From Deltaproteobacteria bacterium (GTDB taxonomy: Bacteria > Myxococcota_A > Polyangia > Polyangiales > JADJMO01), in NCBI GenBank assembly GCA_025363655.1, contig JANYDK010000093.1:1-64000 (forward strand): a stretch of 64,000 nt of DNA. The letters are read 5' to 3'. Every line of letters begins with the position of its first letter. The first letter of the stretch is position 1. This document shows, piece by piece, positions 17,640-27,000 of the stretch. The notes below the pieces were generated by a model. That model was not told the DNA's origin and did no database searches. It was given only the letters and a program-made list of their open reading frames with translations. The position numbers and the translations under genes were made by a program.

Positions 17640-17888
17640 ATGGACCAGCAGGAAGTGTTCACCAAGGTCGTCGGCATCCTCAAGCCGTTCGTGAAGGCGC
17701 CCGAAGCGTTGGCGACCGTCTCGATGGAGACGTCGGTGCTGAAGGACCTCAAGGTCAACTCCGCGCGACTCGTCGACGTCGTCCTCGAGATCGAAGACAC
17801 CTTCGGCATCGCCGTCACCGACGCGCAGGCCGACAGCGTCAAGACCGTCGGCGACGCCGTGAACCTCATCCTCGCCGCCAAGGCCTGA
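17640..17888 (+). CDS. Acyl carrier protein
   Basis: 82-residue acidic carrier protein. The phosphopantetheine attachment serine is Ser41 in LKDLKVNSARLVDVV, followed by the conserved acidic helix ending in EIEDTFGI. The usual Asp-Ser-Leu motif is changed to Asn-Ser-Ala, which suggests a specialised ACP rather than the housekeeping AcpP. A CAGGAG Shine-Dalgarno lies upstream of the ATG. It sits between the condensing enzyme and a phosphopantetheinyl transferase, so the cassette encodes its own carrier and activating enzyme. Confidence 0.88.
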   Translation: MDQQEVFTKVVGILKPFVKAPEALATVSMETSVLKDLKVNSARLVDVVLEIEDTFGIAVTDAQADSVKTVGDAVNLILAAKA

Positions 17889-17906
17889 GCCGCGCGTGAG
17901 TCGCGC

Positions 17907-18500
17907 ATGATCGGCGACGACGTCGTCGATCTCGACGACCCGGCGATCGCCGCGCACCACCTCCGCCCGCGATTTCTCGATCGCGTGCTCCACCCGAGCG
18001 AACGCGCTGCCCTCTCGGCCACGCGTTCGCCGAAGGTCTTTTTGTGGTCTCTCTTCGCGGCCAAAGAGGCGACGTACAAGCTCGTCTCGAAGCTGGGCAC
18101 GCCGGTGATCTTCGCCCACGCCGAGTTCGTCGTCGACGACGGGTTTCGATCGGTTCGCCATCGTGACGTCGAGGCGGTGCTCGAGATCGAGACCGACGTC
18201 GCACGCGGCTTCACCCACGCCGTCGCGCGAACCGCCGGCTCATCGCGCTACCAGCGACAGGTCGAAGCGATACCCGTCGGAGCCGACGCGAGTCGCGAAG
18301 CCCGGCAAGCGCTCCTTCGGGCGATGGCTGCGCAGCTCGAGTGTGCACCTTCCGAGCTGATCATCGAGCGCGCGCCGAAGCCCGGAAGTTGGGACGGGTT
18401 CGGGCCGCCGAGGCTCCTTCGTCACGGCGTGCCGACGACGGTCGACGTCAGCCTCTCGCACGATGGACGCTTCGTCTCGTTCGCCGCGCAGCTCTGGTGA
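17907..18500 (+). CDS. 4'-phosphopantetheinyl transferase superfamily protein
   Basis: 197 residues. The magnesium-binding motif is near the N-terminus (GDDVVDLDD, residues 3-11), and the WSLFAAKEATYK motif (residues 47-58, Lys53, Glu54, Lys58) is the W-x-x-KEA-x-x-K signature of these transferases. A late SLSHDG resembles the Ser-x-Ser-His motif found in Sfp-type enzymes. It would transfer the phosphopantetheine arm of CoA to the serine of the adjacent ACP. It starts 18 bases after the ACP stop and ends next to the convergent multicopper oxidase gene (1-base gap). Confidence 0.88.
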   Translation: MIGDDVVDLDDPAIAAHHLRPRFLDRVLHPSERAALSATRSPKVFLWSLFAAKEATYKLVSKLGTPVIFAHAEFVVDDGFRSVRHRDVEAVLEIETDVARGFTHAVARTAGSSRYQRQVEAIPVGADASREARQALLRAMAAQLECAPSELIIERAPKPGSWDGFGPPRLLRHGVPTTVDVSLSHDGRFVSFAAQLW

Positions 18501-18501
18501 A

Positions 18502-19749
18502 TCACTTCGCGACCTTGCGTGCCATCGTCCCCGCCGGGTTCTTGTACCAACCCGGATCATCGTAGGTGGTGATGCCGCTGCGCACCTTCAGCACGGTGAA
18601 CATCCCGCCCATCTCGATGTCGCCGAAGGGACCTTTGCCCGTCATCATCGGCAGCGTGTTCTTGGGGGTGCCCATCGCCATCATCCCGCCCATGCCGTTC
18701 TCGCCCATCGCCATGTAGGTCGGCAGCACCTTCTGGACCTTGCTCGCGACGCCCTTCTGGTTCACGCCGATCATGTTCGGTACGTCGTGCCCCATCGCGT
18801 TCATCGTGTGGTGCGACTTGTGGCAATGGAACGCCCAGTCACCCGGCGCGTCGGCGAGCAGCTCGACGGTGCGTGTGCTCCCGACGACGACGTCGACGGT
18901 CGTCTCCGGCCAGCGCGCCGACTTCGGCACCTCGCCACCATCGGTGCCGACCAGCTCGAACGCGTAGCCGTGGAGATGAATAGGGTGATTGTCCATACTC
19001 AGATTCCCCAGGGAAATACGCACCCTCTGGCCCTCTTTGACGACCAGCGGATCGGTGCCCGGCCAGCAGCGCCCGTTGAAGGTGAAGATGTTGAAGTCGA
19101 GCATCACCGCCGGATTCGGCTTCGAGGTGCCGGGCGCGATCGCCCACTCGTGGAGCATGATGCAGAAGTGCCGATCGATCGGCGGCGGGTTCTTCGGATG
19201 GATGATGAAGAAGCCCATCATCCCCATCGCCATCTGCACCATCTCGTCGGAGTGCGGGTGGTACATCTTCACGCCCGAGCCGCGGATGACGAACTCGTAG
19301 ACGTAGGTCTCGCCGACCTCGATGTGCGGTTGATTGAGCCCGGCGACGCCGTCCATGCCGTTCGGAAGAAGCACGCCGTGCCAGTGCGCGCTCGTTCGTT
19401 CGGGGAGCTTGTTGGTGACGAAGAGCCGCACGTGATCGCCCTCGACGACCTCGATCGTCGGCCCTGGGCTCGAGCCGTTGTAGCCCCAGGTGTCGACGAT
19501 CATTCCTGGCGCGAACTCGCGTTTGACCGGCTCGGCGACGAGGTGGAACTCCTTGGCGCCGTCTTTCCCTTTGGTCCACGGCAGCGAGCCGACGTTGGGC
19601 GTGACGACCGGCGTGTATCCGACCGCCTTCGGCATCGGCGTTCCCGGCGCTGGCACCGGTGGGATTTCTTCGGCGCTCGCGCGACGGAGCAGGCTCGCGC
19701 CACCGAGGAGCGCAGCACCGGTGAGCAGGTTGCGACGAGAGACGGTCAT
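18502..19749 (-). CDS. Multicopper oxidase, Tat-exported
   Basis: 415 residues. The Tat-type N-terminus has SRRNLLTGAALL. The four copper-ligand motifs are present in order: HWHG, HPHSDE, NHPIHLHGY and HCHKSHHTMNAM, the last giving the type 1 site with a Met axial ligand. The C-terminus is rich in Met and Gly (MAMGENGMGGMMAM), as in copper-tolerance oxidases. It would oxidise Cu(I) or another metal or phenolic substrate in the periplasm, with dioxygen reduced to water. Its ATG overlaps the stop of the upstream TolC-like gene (ATGA, 19746-19749). It is the last gene of a six-gene operon, convergent with the phosphopantetheinyl transferase gene. Confidence 0.92.
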   Translation of the reverse strand: MTVSRRNLLTGAALLGGASLLRRASAEEIPPVPAPGTPMPKAVGYTPVVTPNVGSLPWTKGKDGAKEFHLVAEPVKREFAPGMIVDTWGYNGSSPGPTIEVVEGDHVRLFVTNKLPERTSAHWHGVLLPNGMDGVAGLNQPHIEVGETYVYEFVIRGSGVKMYHPHSDEMVQMAMGMMGFFIIHPKNPPPIDRHFCIMLHEWAIAPGTSKPNPAVMLDFNIFTFNGRCWPGTDPLVVKEGQRVRISLGNLSMDNHPIHLHGYAFELVGTDGGEVPKSARWPETTVDVVVGSTRTVELLADAPGDWAFHCHKSHHTMNAMGHDVPNMIGVNQKGVASKVQKVLPTYMAMGENGMGGMMAMGTPKNTLPMMTGKGPFGDIEMGGMFTVLKVRSGITTYDDPGWYKNPAGTMARKVAK

Positions 19750-21131
19750 GGCGTTTTTCCTTTGCCGCTTTCGGTGCCGAACGCGCCGCCGACCGCGCGC
19801 TCGAGATCGGCGCGGGCGACCCAGTAATCGCGCACGCCGGCGATGAGCGCGCGATAGGCGCTCACCTCGTTCTGCTTCGCCAGGAGCACCTGATGGACGC
19901 CGATGAGCATCGCGTCGTACTGCTGTTGCGAGAGCGCCACCACCTGCTGCCGGAGCGGGACGATGACCGTCGCATAGCGTTCGACGAGCCCGCGCGCGAC
20001 CACCAGACGATTGCGAGCGACGCGCACCTGCGAACGGATGTCGAGCGCGAGCGACGTCTCGCGCGCCTCGGCTTGGCGAAGCATCGATTCCAAGCGGGCA
20101 ATCACCGCCTGCTTCTGATCGAAGATCGGGAGCCCGATCGACGCCGTCGGTCCGACCAACGTCGGGCCCTCGAAGGCGCGCACAACCGTGACGCCGACGG
20201 TGGCGCCGCCGAGCCAACGCCAATTTTTGACGAAGGCGATCGTCTCCGCGATCGAGGTGATGTCGAAGCGCGCCGCCGCGAGATCGTAGCGACGAGAAAT
20301 CGCCTTCGATTCCAGGTGATCGAGCGAAGGATCTTCTTTCGGAAGCTCGGGGAGCTTGGCCGGCAACTTCGGATCGGCGTCCTTCCCCCAGAGGCCCATC
20401 ACGCGGATGAGGTCTTCGCGCGCGCCGATGATGTCGGCAGCCGACTGCGCGACGTCGAGCCGCGTCTGCTCGTAGAGCGCCTGCTCACTCGCCAGATCGA
20501 GGTCGCTGAGGTTGCCTGCCTCGTGCTGCCTTCGTGCCAGCTCGATCGACGCCTCGCCCGCTTCGAGCACGATTTCCTGCATCGCGTGCTGCTGCATGGC
20601 GCCTTGGAGCTTGAAGTAATCGGCGCGAACTTCGTAGGCGACGCGGACGATGGCATCAGCCACCCCCAGCTTGGCGGCTTCGAGATCGGCGCGGGCGATC
20701 CTCTTCTTCGCCGGGATCATGAAGATGGCGAGGAAGTCTTCGGTGACGCTCACCTCGCGCTCGGTGAGGACGTCGCTGCCGCCCGTGGGAAAGAGGAAAC
20801 CGAGGCCGATCGTCGGGTTCGGCAAGAGCCCCGCTTGCACGAGATCGGCCTGCGCGATGCCGAGCTGTTCGTACGTCGCCTGCAGCTGGGGGCTGGTGAC
20901 CAGCGCGATTTGCACCGCGTCGTCGACCGAGAGCTCACGCTGCAAGCGAGCGTGGACCTCTTTTTCGACCGCCTCGTCTTCCTTGGTGCCTTGGTTCCAA
21001 TAGACCTTTTGACCCGTGCGCGCCTCGGCGTTGGCGGCCGCCTCGTCGAACGCCGGACGCGCCGACGTCGATGCGCAACCGCTGGTCACGAGCCCGAGCA
21101 GGAGTATGAGCGCGCCTCGGCGTCGGCTCAT
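19746..21131 (-). CDS. TolC/CusC-like outer-membrane efflux protein
   Basis: 461 residues. The lipoprotein signal has the lipobox TSGCAS (Cys19). Two long helical halves typical of the outer-membrane efflux protein family follow (SVDDAVQIALVTSPQLQATYEQLG in the first half, REDLIRVMGLWG at its end, and the second repeat with ISRRYDLAAARFDI). It would form a trimeric channel across the outer membrane. There is no RND pump or adaptor in the operon, so its inner-membrane partner is elsewhere or it acts differently. Its ATG overlaps the stop of the small His/Met-rich lipoprotein gene and its stop overlaps the oxidase start, indicating coupled translation. Confidence 0.88.
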   Translation of the reverse strand: MSRRRGALILLLGLVTSGCASTSARPAFDEAAANAEARTGQKVYWNQGTKEDEAVEKEVHARLQRELSVDDAVQIALVTSPQLQATYEQLGIAQADLVQAGLLPNPTIGLGFLFPTGGSDVLTEREVSVTEDFLAIFMIPAKKRIARADLEAAKLGVADAIVRVAYEVRADYFKLQGAMQQHAMQEIVLEAGEASIELARRQHEAGNLSDLDLASEQALYEQTRLDVAQSAADIIGAREDLIRVMGLWGKDADPKLPAKLPELPKEDPSLDHLESKAISRRYDLAAARFDITSIAETIAFVKNWRWLGGATVGVTVVRAFEGPTLVGPTASIGLPIFDQKQAVIARLESMLRQAEARETSLALDIRSQVRVARNRLVVARGLVERYATVIVPLRQQVVALSQQQYDAMLIGVHQVLLAKQNEVSAYRALIAGVRDYWVARADLERAVGGAFGTESGKGKTP

Positions 21132-21373
21132 GACCCGTCACCGGCTGGCATCGGCATGTCCATACCTTCGTGATGCACATGCGGCGTGGCGGGCGTCGCC
21201 GACGACGAGGCGCTCGGCAGGACGGTCGTCGAGGCGAAGGGCGAAGGCGCGATCGGCGCTTCGGGAGCCGCGGGATCGGACGGACCTCCGGCGTGACGCG
21301 GCGGAGGGTCTCCGTTGGCGCACCCGACGCCGAAGGCGACGACGGCAAGCACGGACGTGGTGGAGAAATGCAT
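21128..21373 (-). CDS. Small His/Met-rich putative copper-binding lipoprotein
   Basis: 81 residues. The signal peptide leads to a lipobox FGVGC at about Cys18. A low-complexity Ala/Pro/Ser region follows, then a C-terminal tail PHVHHEGMDMPMPAGDGS with three His and three Met in a metal-chelating arrangement. AGGAG precedes ATG 21373. Its stop overlaps the TolC-like start. The tail resembles periplasmic copper carriers, but no known family is assigned. The position between an outer-membrane protein gene and the efflux and oxidase genes supports a metal-handling role. Confidence 0.7.
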   Translation of the reverse strand: MHFSTTSVLAVVAFGVGCANGDPPPRHAGGPSDPAAPEAPIAPSPFASTTVLPSASSSATPATPHVHHEGMDMPMPAGDGS

Positions 21374-21426
21374 GGGTCTCCTCTGCAGACGCAGGATCGA
21401 GACCTTCTTGCACGAGGGCGGGAGGC

Positions 21427-22272
21427 CTACAAATCGAAGCCGATCACGCTGCGAACCCACAAGCGGCCGAAGGACTCTCCCGGCGCTATCGTGTGATCGG
21501 TGTCGGTGACGCGAGTGTAGACGCCGGTCGACCACCAGAGGCGTGACGTGACCAGGAGAATCGTCGGCCCGAGATAGACGTGCGGACCGAGCGCGAAAGG
21601 ACGCGGGCTCGGCGCGGGGTGCGGGTACTCACGACGAAGCCACGACTCCAGCCCGAGGTGCACGTTGCGCGACACCTCGTAGGTGAAGCCGAGCGTCGGG
21701 TTGAGCACCACGTCGCGATGTCCGTCGAAGTAGAGCTCGTACTCGGCCCAGAGATTGGAAGCGATGCGCAGCGCGCCGATGCGTCGTTGGAGAAGGATCT
21801 TCGCTTCGAGCTCGATTTCCCGCTCATTTTCGACGATTTCGCCGTAGACGCCGACGTCGATCGGCCACTCGCCGCTGTCGGCGAATTGGTAGCGGATGCG
21901 CTCTTTCATCCCGCCGCCTTCGGTCAGCTGCGCCGCACCGGTGTACGACTCGCCGGGGTGCGGCACGTAGGTGACATAGAGCCCGAGCTCGAAGCGCTTG
22001 CCGAGGCCGACCTCGAGCTCCGTCTGGAACTGGCTGGCGACGTACCAAACGGGCGTCCCTTGCGACGACGAGAGCGCGCGCACGGGAACGAAGTCGGCGT
22101 ACTGCTCGACCTCGAGCTCGCCGTCGTCGAGCGTGTCGGAGGTGTACGTGAAGGGCAGGGGACGCGGGTGCGCCGACGCTTGGTTGGAAGACGTGAGCAC
22201 CGCGAGAAGGGGCGCGATGCAGGCAGCGAGGCAAGCCAGCGGAGCGCGCGCGGCAAGGCGACGATTCGACAC
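21427..22272 (-). CDS. Outer-membrane beta-barrel-like protein
   Basis: 281 residues. The signal peptide ends near ASAHP, followed by alternating hydrophobic and polar strands throughout (for example GKRFELGLYVTYV, RIGALRIASNLWAEYELYF, NVHLGLESWLRR) and a C-terminal aromatic-rich strand ending FDL, as expected for an outer-membrane barrel. No named family is recognised. GTG 22272 is preceded by GAGGA with 7-base spacing and puts SNRRLAARAPLACLAAC as signal peptide. It lies 20 bases after the CxxCH-protein gene in the same operon. It may be a sensor or porin for the metal the operon handles. Confidence 0.75.
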   Translation of the reverse strand: MSNRRLAARAPLACLAACIAPLLAVLTSSNQASAHPRPLPFTYTSDTLDDGELEVEQYADFVPVRALSSSQGTPVWYVASQFQTELEVGLGKRFELGLYVTYVPHPGESYTGAAQLTEGGGMKERIRYQFADSGEWPIDVGVYGEIVENEREIELEAKILLQRRIGALRIASNLWAEYELYFDGHRDVVLNPTLGFTYEVSRNVHLGLESWLRREYPHPAPSPRPFALGPHVYLGPTILLVTSRLWWSTGVYTRVTDTDHTIAPGESFGRLWVRSVIGFDL

Positions 22273-22292
22273 GAAATATCCTCGAAATTGGC

Positions 22293-22841
22293 TCAGAAAT
22301 TCGTCAGCTGAAGCTTCGGGGAGGCGACGTAGTCGTTGCCCTCGAAGCCGGAGTGACAGCTGTTGCATCCGCCCGTCGGGTCACCACCATAGACCTCGCC
22401 GAGGGGAGGACCGACGCCGCGCCAGATGACGGTGACGCCGCCGTCGGCCGCTTCCTTGAGCTCGAACCACTCCCAATCGAGCGCTCCGGTCGCGTTGTAA
22501 CCGCCGCCGCGCTTCACGCCGGCGAAGATTTGAAAGAGGCCCGACTCGCGCACCTCGACGATGACGGTGCCGACGGGGAAGCGCTTGCTGCCGTGCGGCG
22601 GGACGTGGTTGATGTACTGCGTCCGCGGACCGAGGACGTCGTCCGGGAACGTGCCCTTCGCCGGACCGTCGCTGTGAAACGACGGCCACTTGCGAAAGTC
22701 GGCGAAGGTCGGAGGAAACGCGAGGAACGTCGTCGGCGTGGTGCCGCTCGGCGTCGTGTCACTCGAACCCGAACAGCTGAGCGATCCACCGGCGCCACCC
22801 ACGAGGAGCGCCGCGACCAAGATCGTGTGCTTCGACTTCAT
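22293..22841 (-). CDS. CxxCH lipoprotein, cytochrome P460-like
   Basis: 182 residues. The lipoprotein signal has the lipobox GSLSC (about Cys23). The core has HGSKRFPVGTVIVEVRES, an IFAGVKRGGGYNA segment and DWEWFELKE, a pattern seen in cytochrome P460-like domains, then a C-type haem motif CNSCH near residue 160. It is probably a periplasmic haem protein that exchanges electrons with the oxidase or the imelysin protein. Its ATG overlaps the imelysin stop (ATGA at 22838-22841). Confidence 0.75.
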   Translation of the reverse strand: MKSKHTILVAALLVGGAGGSLSCSGSSDTTPSGTTPTTFLAFPPTFADFRKWPSFHSDGPAKGTFPDDVLGPRTQYINHVPPHGSKRFPVGTVIVEVRESGLFQIFAGVKRGGGYNATGALDWEWFELKEAADGGVTVIWRGVGPPLGEVYGGDPTGGCNSCHSGFEGNDYVASPKLQLTNF

Positions 22842-23926
22842 TCGACGAACTGCGGGAATCCAAGCACTTTGGCGACGGTGTTCATGTCCGAGACCACCGA
22901 GCCAGGCTTCGTCGGATCGACCGCCGCGTGCACCGAGCTCCACAGCTTGCCGAAGGGCGTGGCGAGATCGGCGGCCGTCGGAGCGTCCGAGCTCCAGGTC
23001 TCCGGCGGCTGCGGCACCGCGTCGCCGGTGTAGCCCTTGTAGAGATCGCGCAGCGCCTGCAGCTCTTTCGCGAGCGCGGCGTCGGTCGTGGGCCCGTCCT
23101 TCGTCAGGTCGGTGTTCGTCTTGCTGCGCAGCCACGGGCGAAAGAGCTCGTACGCGGTGGCGGTGCCGTCGAGGTTGTTGCGTAGATCGAAGAGCGTGGT
23201 CTGCGCATAGCGCGACTCTTCCTCGCCGGTCGCCGCCTTGTTCACCTTCTCACGCTGCTCGTTCATCAGCGCGATGAGGCCTTGGAACGCGGTGCCGATG
23301 TCGATGGCCGCGGGCAACCACTCGGCCTGGAGCTTGGCGATGTCGTCGACGAGCTTCTGCAGCAGCTTCGTCTTGAACTCGGTGGCTTGATCGGCGGTCG
23401 ACGGAAAGGCCGCCTTGGCGTAGCCCGGCAGCGTCTTCTCGAAGTCGACGACGCGCGCCTGGATGGTGTCGGAGAAGATGATCCGCTCGATGGCGTGCAT
23501 TCCGGTCACGCCCTTGGCGTCGAACGGATCGGCGTCCCCCGCACCGGCGAGCTGCGTGAGGAAGTCGTCGTAGCGCGCGTCGACGGCGTTGTCGGTCGCC
23601 GGAAAGAGCGGAGCAATCGCGCCTTCGATGTGCTCGTAGGCGACGCGGCAGGCGCGCCAATCGTCCCGCAGCTGGCTCAGCGCGGCGGCGTCCATCGTCG
23701 CATCCCATCCACGTCCAGCCGGCGTCGGCGCATCGGCCTGCATCTTCACGGCGGCGTCGTGGAACGTCTTCAGCTCGACCGCGAACGTGTCGTGCATGCC
23801 CGTCACGATGTCGTTGCGCCACTCGGCGTCGGTCTTCGCCGGCGTGGTGGTCGGACCGCTGCTGCTCGACGAGCAGGCCATCGCTCCGACCGCCAGAAGG
23901 GAGATGAAGATGAAAGTCGTTTTCAT
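22838..23926 (-). CDS. Imelysin-family lipoprotein (EfeO/IrpA-like)
   Basis: 362 residues. The signal has the lipobox AMACSSS (Cys18). The imelysin fold signature GxHxxE appears in VTGMHAIERIIFSD, preceded by RACRVAYEHIEGAIAPLF. Imelysin domains bind ferric or other metal ions in the periplasm and at the cell surface and occur in EfeUOB iron systems. Here there is no EfeU permease or EfeB peroxidase. It is the first gene of the operon, with a 13-base palindrome 30 bases upstream as a candidate operator. Confidence 0.88.
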   Translation of the reverse strand: MKTTFIFISLLAVGAMACSSSSSGPTTTPAKTDAEWRNDIVTGMHDTFAVELKTFHDAAVKMQADAPTPAGRGWDATMDAAALSQLRDDWRACRVAYEHIEGAIAPLFPATDNAVDARYDDFLTQLAGAGDADPFDAKGVTGMHAIERIIFSDTIQARVVDFEKTLPGYAKAAFPSTADQATEFKTKLLQKLVDDIAKLQAEWLPAAIDIGTAFQGLIALMNEQREKVNKAATGEEESRYAQTTLFDLRNNLDGTATAYELFRPWLRSKTNTDLTKDGPTTDAALAKELQALRDLYKGYTGDAVPQPPETWSSDAPTAADLATPFGKLWSSVHAAVDPTKPGSVVSDMNTVAKVLGFPQFVE

Positions 23927-23955
23927 TTGGAAGCCTACGTATGCACCGCCGCGGC

Positions 23956-23968
23956 ACTTGCCGCAAGT
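23956..23968. promoter_or_regulatory. 13-base perfect palindrome, candidate operator of metal operon
   Basis: The half-sites ACTTGC and GCAAGT flank a single central base, and the flanking GCGGC/GCCGC pairs overlap it. It lies 30 bases upstream of the imelysin start and within the 84-base gap to the kinase gene, where the operon promoter should be. It does not match a Fur, CueR or CopY box known to me, so the regulator is unidentified. Confidence 0.35.
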
Positions 23969-24010
23969 CGTGCCCCCTAAATGTAATGAAATCAGCATGT
24001 TACCTGGTCC

Positions 24011-27000
24011 TCACGCCTGCCACTCCGCGGCCAGTCGGAGCGTTTTCGCGTGCGCCCGCACCTCTTTAAGGAATGAGGCCCGCAACGCCAAGTCGCCGAT
24101 CAGCACGGCACTCTGGAGGATTCGATCGCGCGCGACGGCGATCGCCACCTTCGCTTCGTCGACGGCGCCCACGCGATGAAGGGCGCACGCATGGGTCAGT
24201 CGAATGACCTCCGCGCCCTCGAGCACCGACCCCAACGATTCGAGGAGCGTGACGGCTTCGCGCGAGAGCCGCAGCGCTTCCTCGGCGTGACCGAGACGAA
24301 GCTCGACGTGCGCGAGGATGCCGAGCGCCTGCGGGTGAATCGGTGGAAACGGCGCCGACAGCGTCACCGCGGTGCGCGCCTCTTCGGCGGCGAGGTCGAG
24401 TCGATCGGCGCCGGCGAGGATCTCCGCCCGATAGTTCTGACCGACGGAGTGATAGCGACGATTCCCGCGCGCGGCGTAGAGGCGCATCCCTTCGCCGACA
24501 CAGGTGAGCGCTTCGTCGGTGCGGCCGAGTTGCCCGAGGGCGAGGCCGAGGTTGAGGTTGGCGAGGCTGGTCACGCCATCGAGCGCCATCTCTTCCGACG
24601 GCGCGAGCACCTGCCGGGCGACGTCGGCTGCACGTTCGTAGGCGCCGAGCTGCAAGAGGCAATCGGCGAGGTTGGTCTGGATGAAGAGCATGTGCCGCGT
24701 CGCGCCGAGCGCCTGGTATTCGGCGATGGCCTCTTCGTTGAGACGCACGCTGCGAGACGTGTCGCCCTCCATGCGTGCCCAGACTGCGCGGAGGTTGGCG
24801 AACTGCGCGTTGATGGCTCGCTCCTCCCCGCCGAGCGAGGCGACGAGCGGCTCGAGGCGCGCGAAGAGACGACGACCGGCTTCGAAGCGCGAGACGAGGA
24901 ACATGCTCCTCGCGAACATGCACATCGCGCCGCAGAGGACCACCGTCGCGCCGTCGCGTGGCTCGACCTCGAGGAGCTGCGCGGTGAGCCGTTCGGTGCC
25001 CGCGTGATCGTCGCTGAGACCTTCGGCGACGGCCGCGAGCGCGCACGACTCTGCCGCTTTGCACCAGCCGATGCTCCCAGGCTCCAGTCGATCCATCGCT
25101 TCCGCGCCGCACTGCGCGGCCTCGGCGACGCGACCCGACCAACGATGGGCATCGGCCTGCACGCGTCGCAGCTCGCCGAGCTCGCGATCGGTCGCGCCGG
25201 CGGCGATTCCCTCTTCGGCGCGGAGGATCGCGGCCGCGAAATCGTTGGCGTCGAGGGCTTGATCGGCCGCGCGAACGTAGCAGGCGATGGCGAGCGCGAG
25301 GGCTCCACCACGGCGGTGATGCTCGGCGAGGGCGGCGGCGTCGGCTTCGCCATTTTCCGTCAGCCACTGCGCGGCGAGTCGATGTCCGAGCGCGCGATCG
25401 GTGTCGGTGAGGAGCCCATAGGCCGCCTCACGGACGATGGCGTGACGAAACCGATGCTCGAGGTGCCCCGGGAACCGCGAAGGCTCGATCGGTTGCACCG
25501 CCTCGCGCTCGACGAGGCTGCGGAGGTTGCCGAGGAACGACTGCACGTCGGAAGCACGCTCGCCGAGGAGCGCCCGAACCGCGCCGTCCCAGAAGGACTC
25601 GCCGAAGATGCTCGCCGCACGCAGGATGCGACGGGCTTCGTCGGGAAGCGCGTCGAGGCGCATCTGCACCATCGCGAGCACGGTCTCGGGCAGGGCATCG
25701 AGTCGCCCCTCCGATTCGGCGCGAATCAGCTCCTCCAGGTAGAACGCGTTTCCGTCGGCGCGCTCGACGATTGCGGCGACGCGCGAGGCCGGAAATGAGT
25801 CCCCGAGCGCGCTGCGCACGAGCCGCTCGGCTGCCTTGGGAGAGAGCGCCGCGAGCCGAATTTCCGTCAGATCGCGCTCGGCCCAGAGCTTCGGGAACGT
25901 CTCACGGACGTCCGGCCTTGCCATCGCGATCACCGTCAGCGGCCGTCGCTTGAGGTTGCGCAGCACGCGATCGAGGAAGGCGAGTGAAGGCGGATCGCCC
26001 CAGTGGACGTCCTCGAGCGCGATCAAGAGCGGCCTCGTGCGCAGCTCGGCGTCGACGAGCTCCTCGAAGGCCCGCGCCATCTGATCGGACATCAAAAGCG
26101 GATCGCGTCGCGCGGCCTGCAGCGGAGATCCGGGCGTCTCGACGAAGGCGACGCCGATCATCTCCCCGAGGAACTCGGCCACGCGATCGCACGCTCGGGG
26201 CTCGAGGTGGAGCCCGACCCGCACGCGCAGGCTCTGCCTCTGTTCGGCGAGCGACTCGCCTTCGCGCACGCCCATCGAGGCCCGGAGGAGCGGACCGAGC
26301 AGTCCGAACGGAGAGCCCGCGCGGCTCGCATCGGCGCGACCGATCCACACCCGCGGAGCTTCGTCGCGCGAAGCCAATCGACCGAGGAGCTCGGAGAGTA
26401 CGCGCGATTTGCCGGCGCCTGCCGGTCCGGTGACGAGCACCACGCGCGCGACGGAGTCTTGTGCCGACTCGGCCACGAGGGTCTCCAGCATCGACAGCTC
26501 ACGGTCGCGACCGACGCAAGGAGTTGGTTTTCCGAGGAGCAATCGAGTCGAGTCGAAGGCCCGCTCGCGAAGGAGCGCGATGCCCGTTTCGCCGCGTCGA
26601 AGGTCGAATTTCGCTTCGACGAGGCCGGCCGTCGTCGAGTCGACCATCACCTCGCCGCCGTGATTTTCTTCCGCCTCACGAAGGAGCGCCGCAGCTCGCT
26701 CCATCGCGTCGCCGATGGGCCAGCGTCCTTCGACGACGCCGCGTCCGGTGGCGGCGATCACGTGCGCTTCTGGGAGCTCTGCGCTCAGCTCGAGGGCCAG
26801 GCGTGCGGCGCTCGCCGATTGGTCGGTCGCGCTTCCACGGATCGCCAGCACGGCCACCCACGTGCCGTCACCGACGCGATCGATGGTCGCACCATGACGA
26901 CGCGCGAGGTTGCGCAGATGCGCCAGTGACTCGTCCGAAGCATGCGCCGCCAACGTCGGCGCATGGGCTTCGTCGTTTTGCTCGCCTGTGGGCACCAAAT

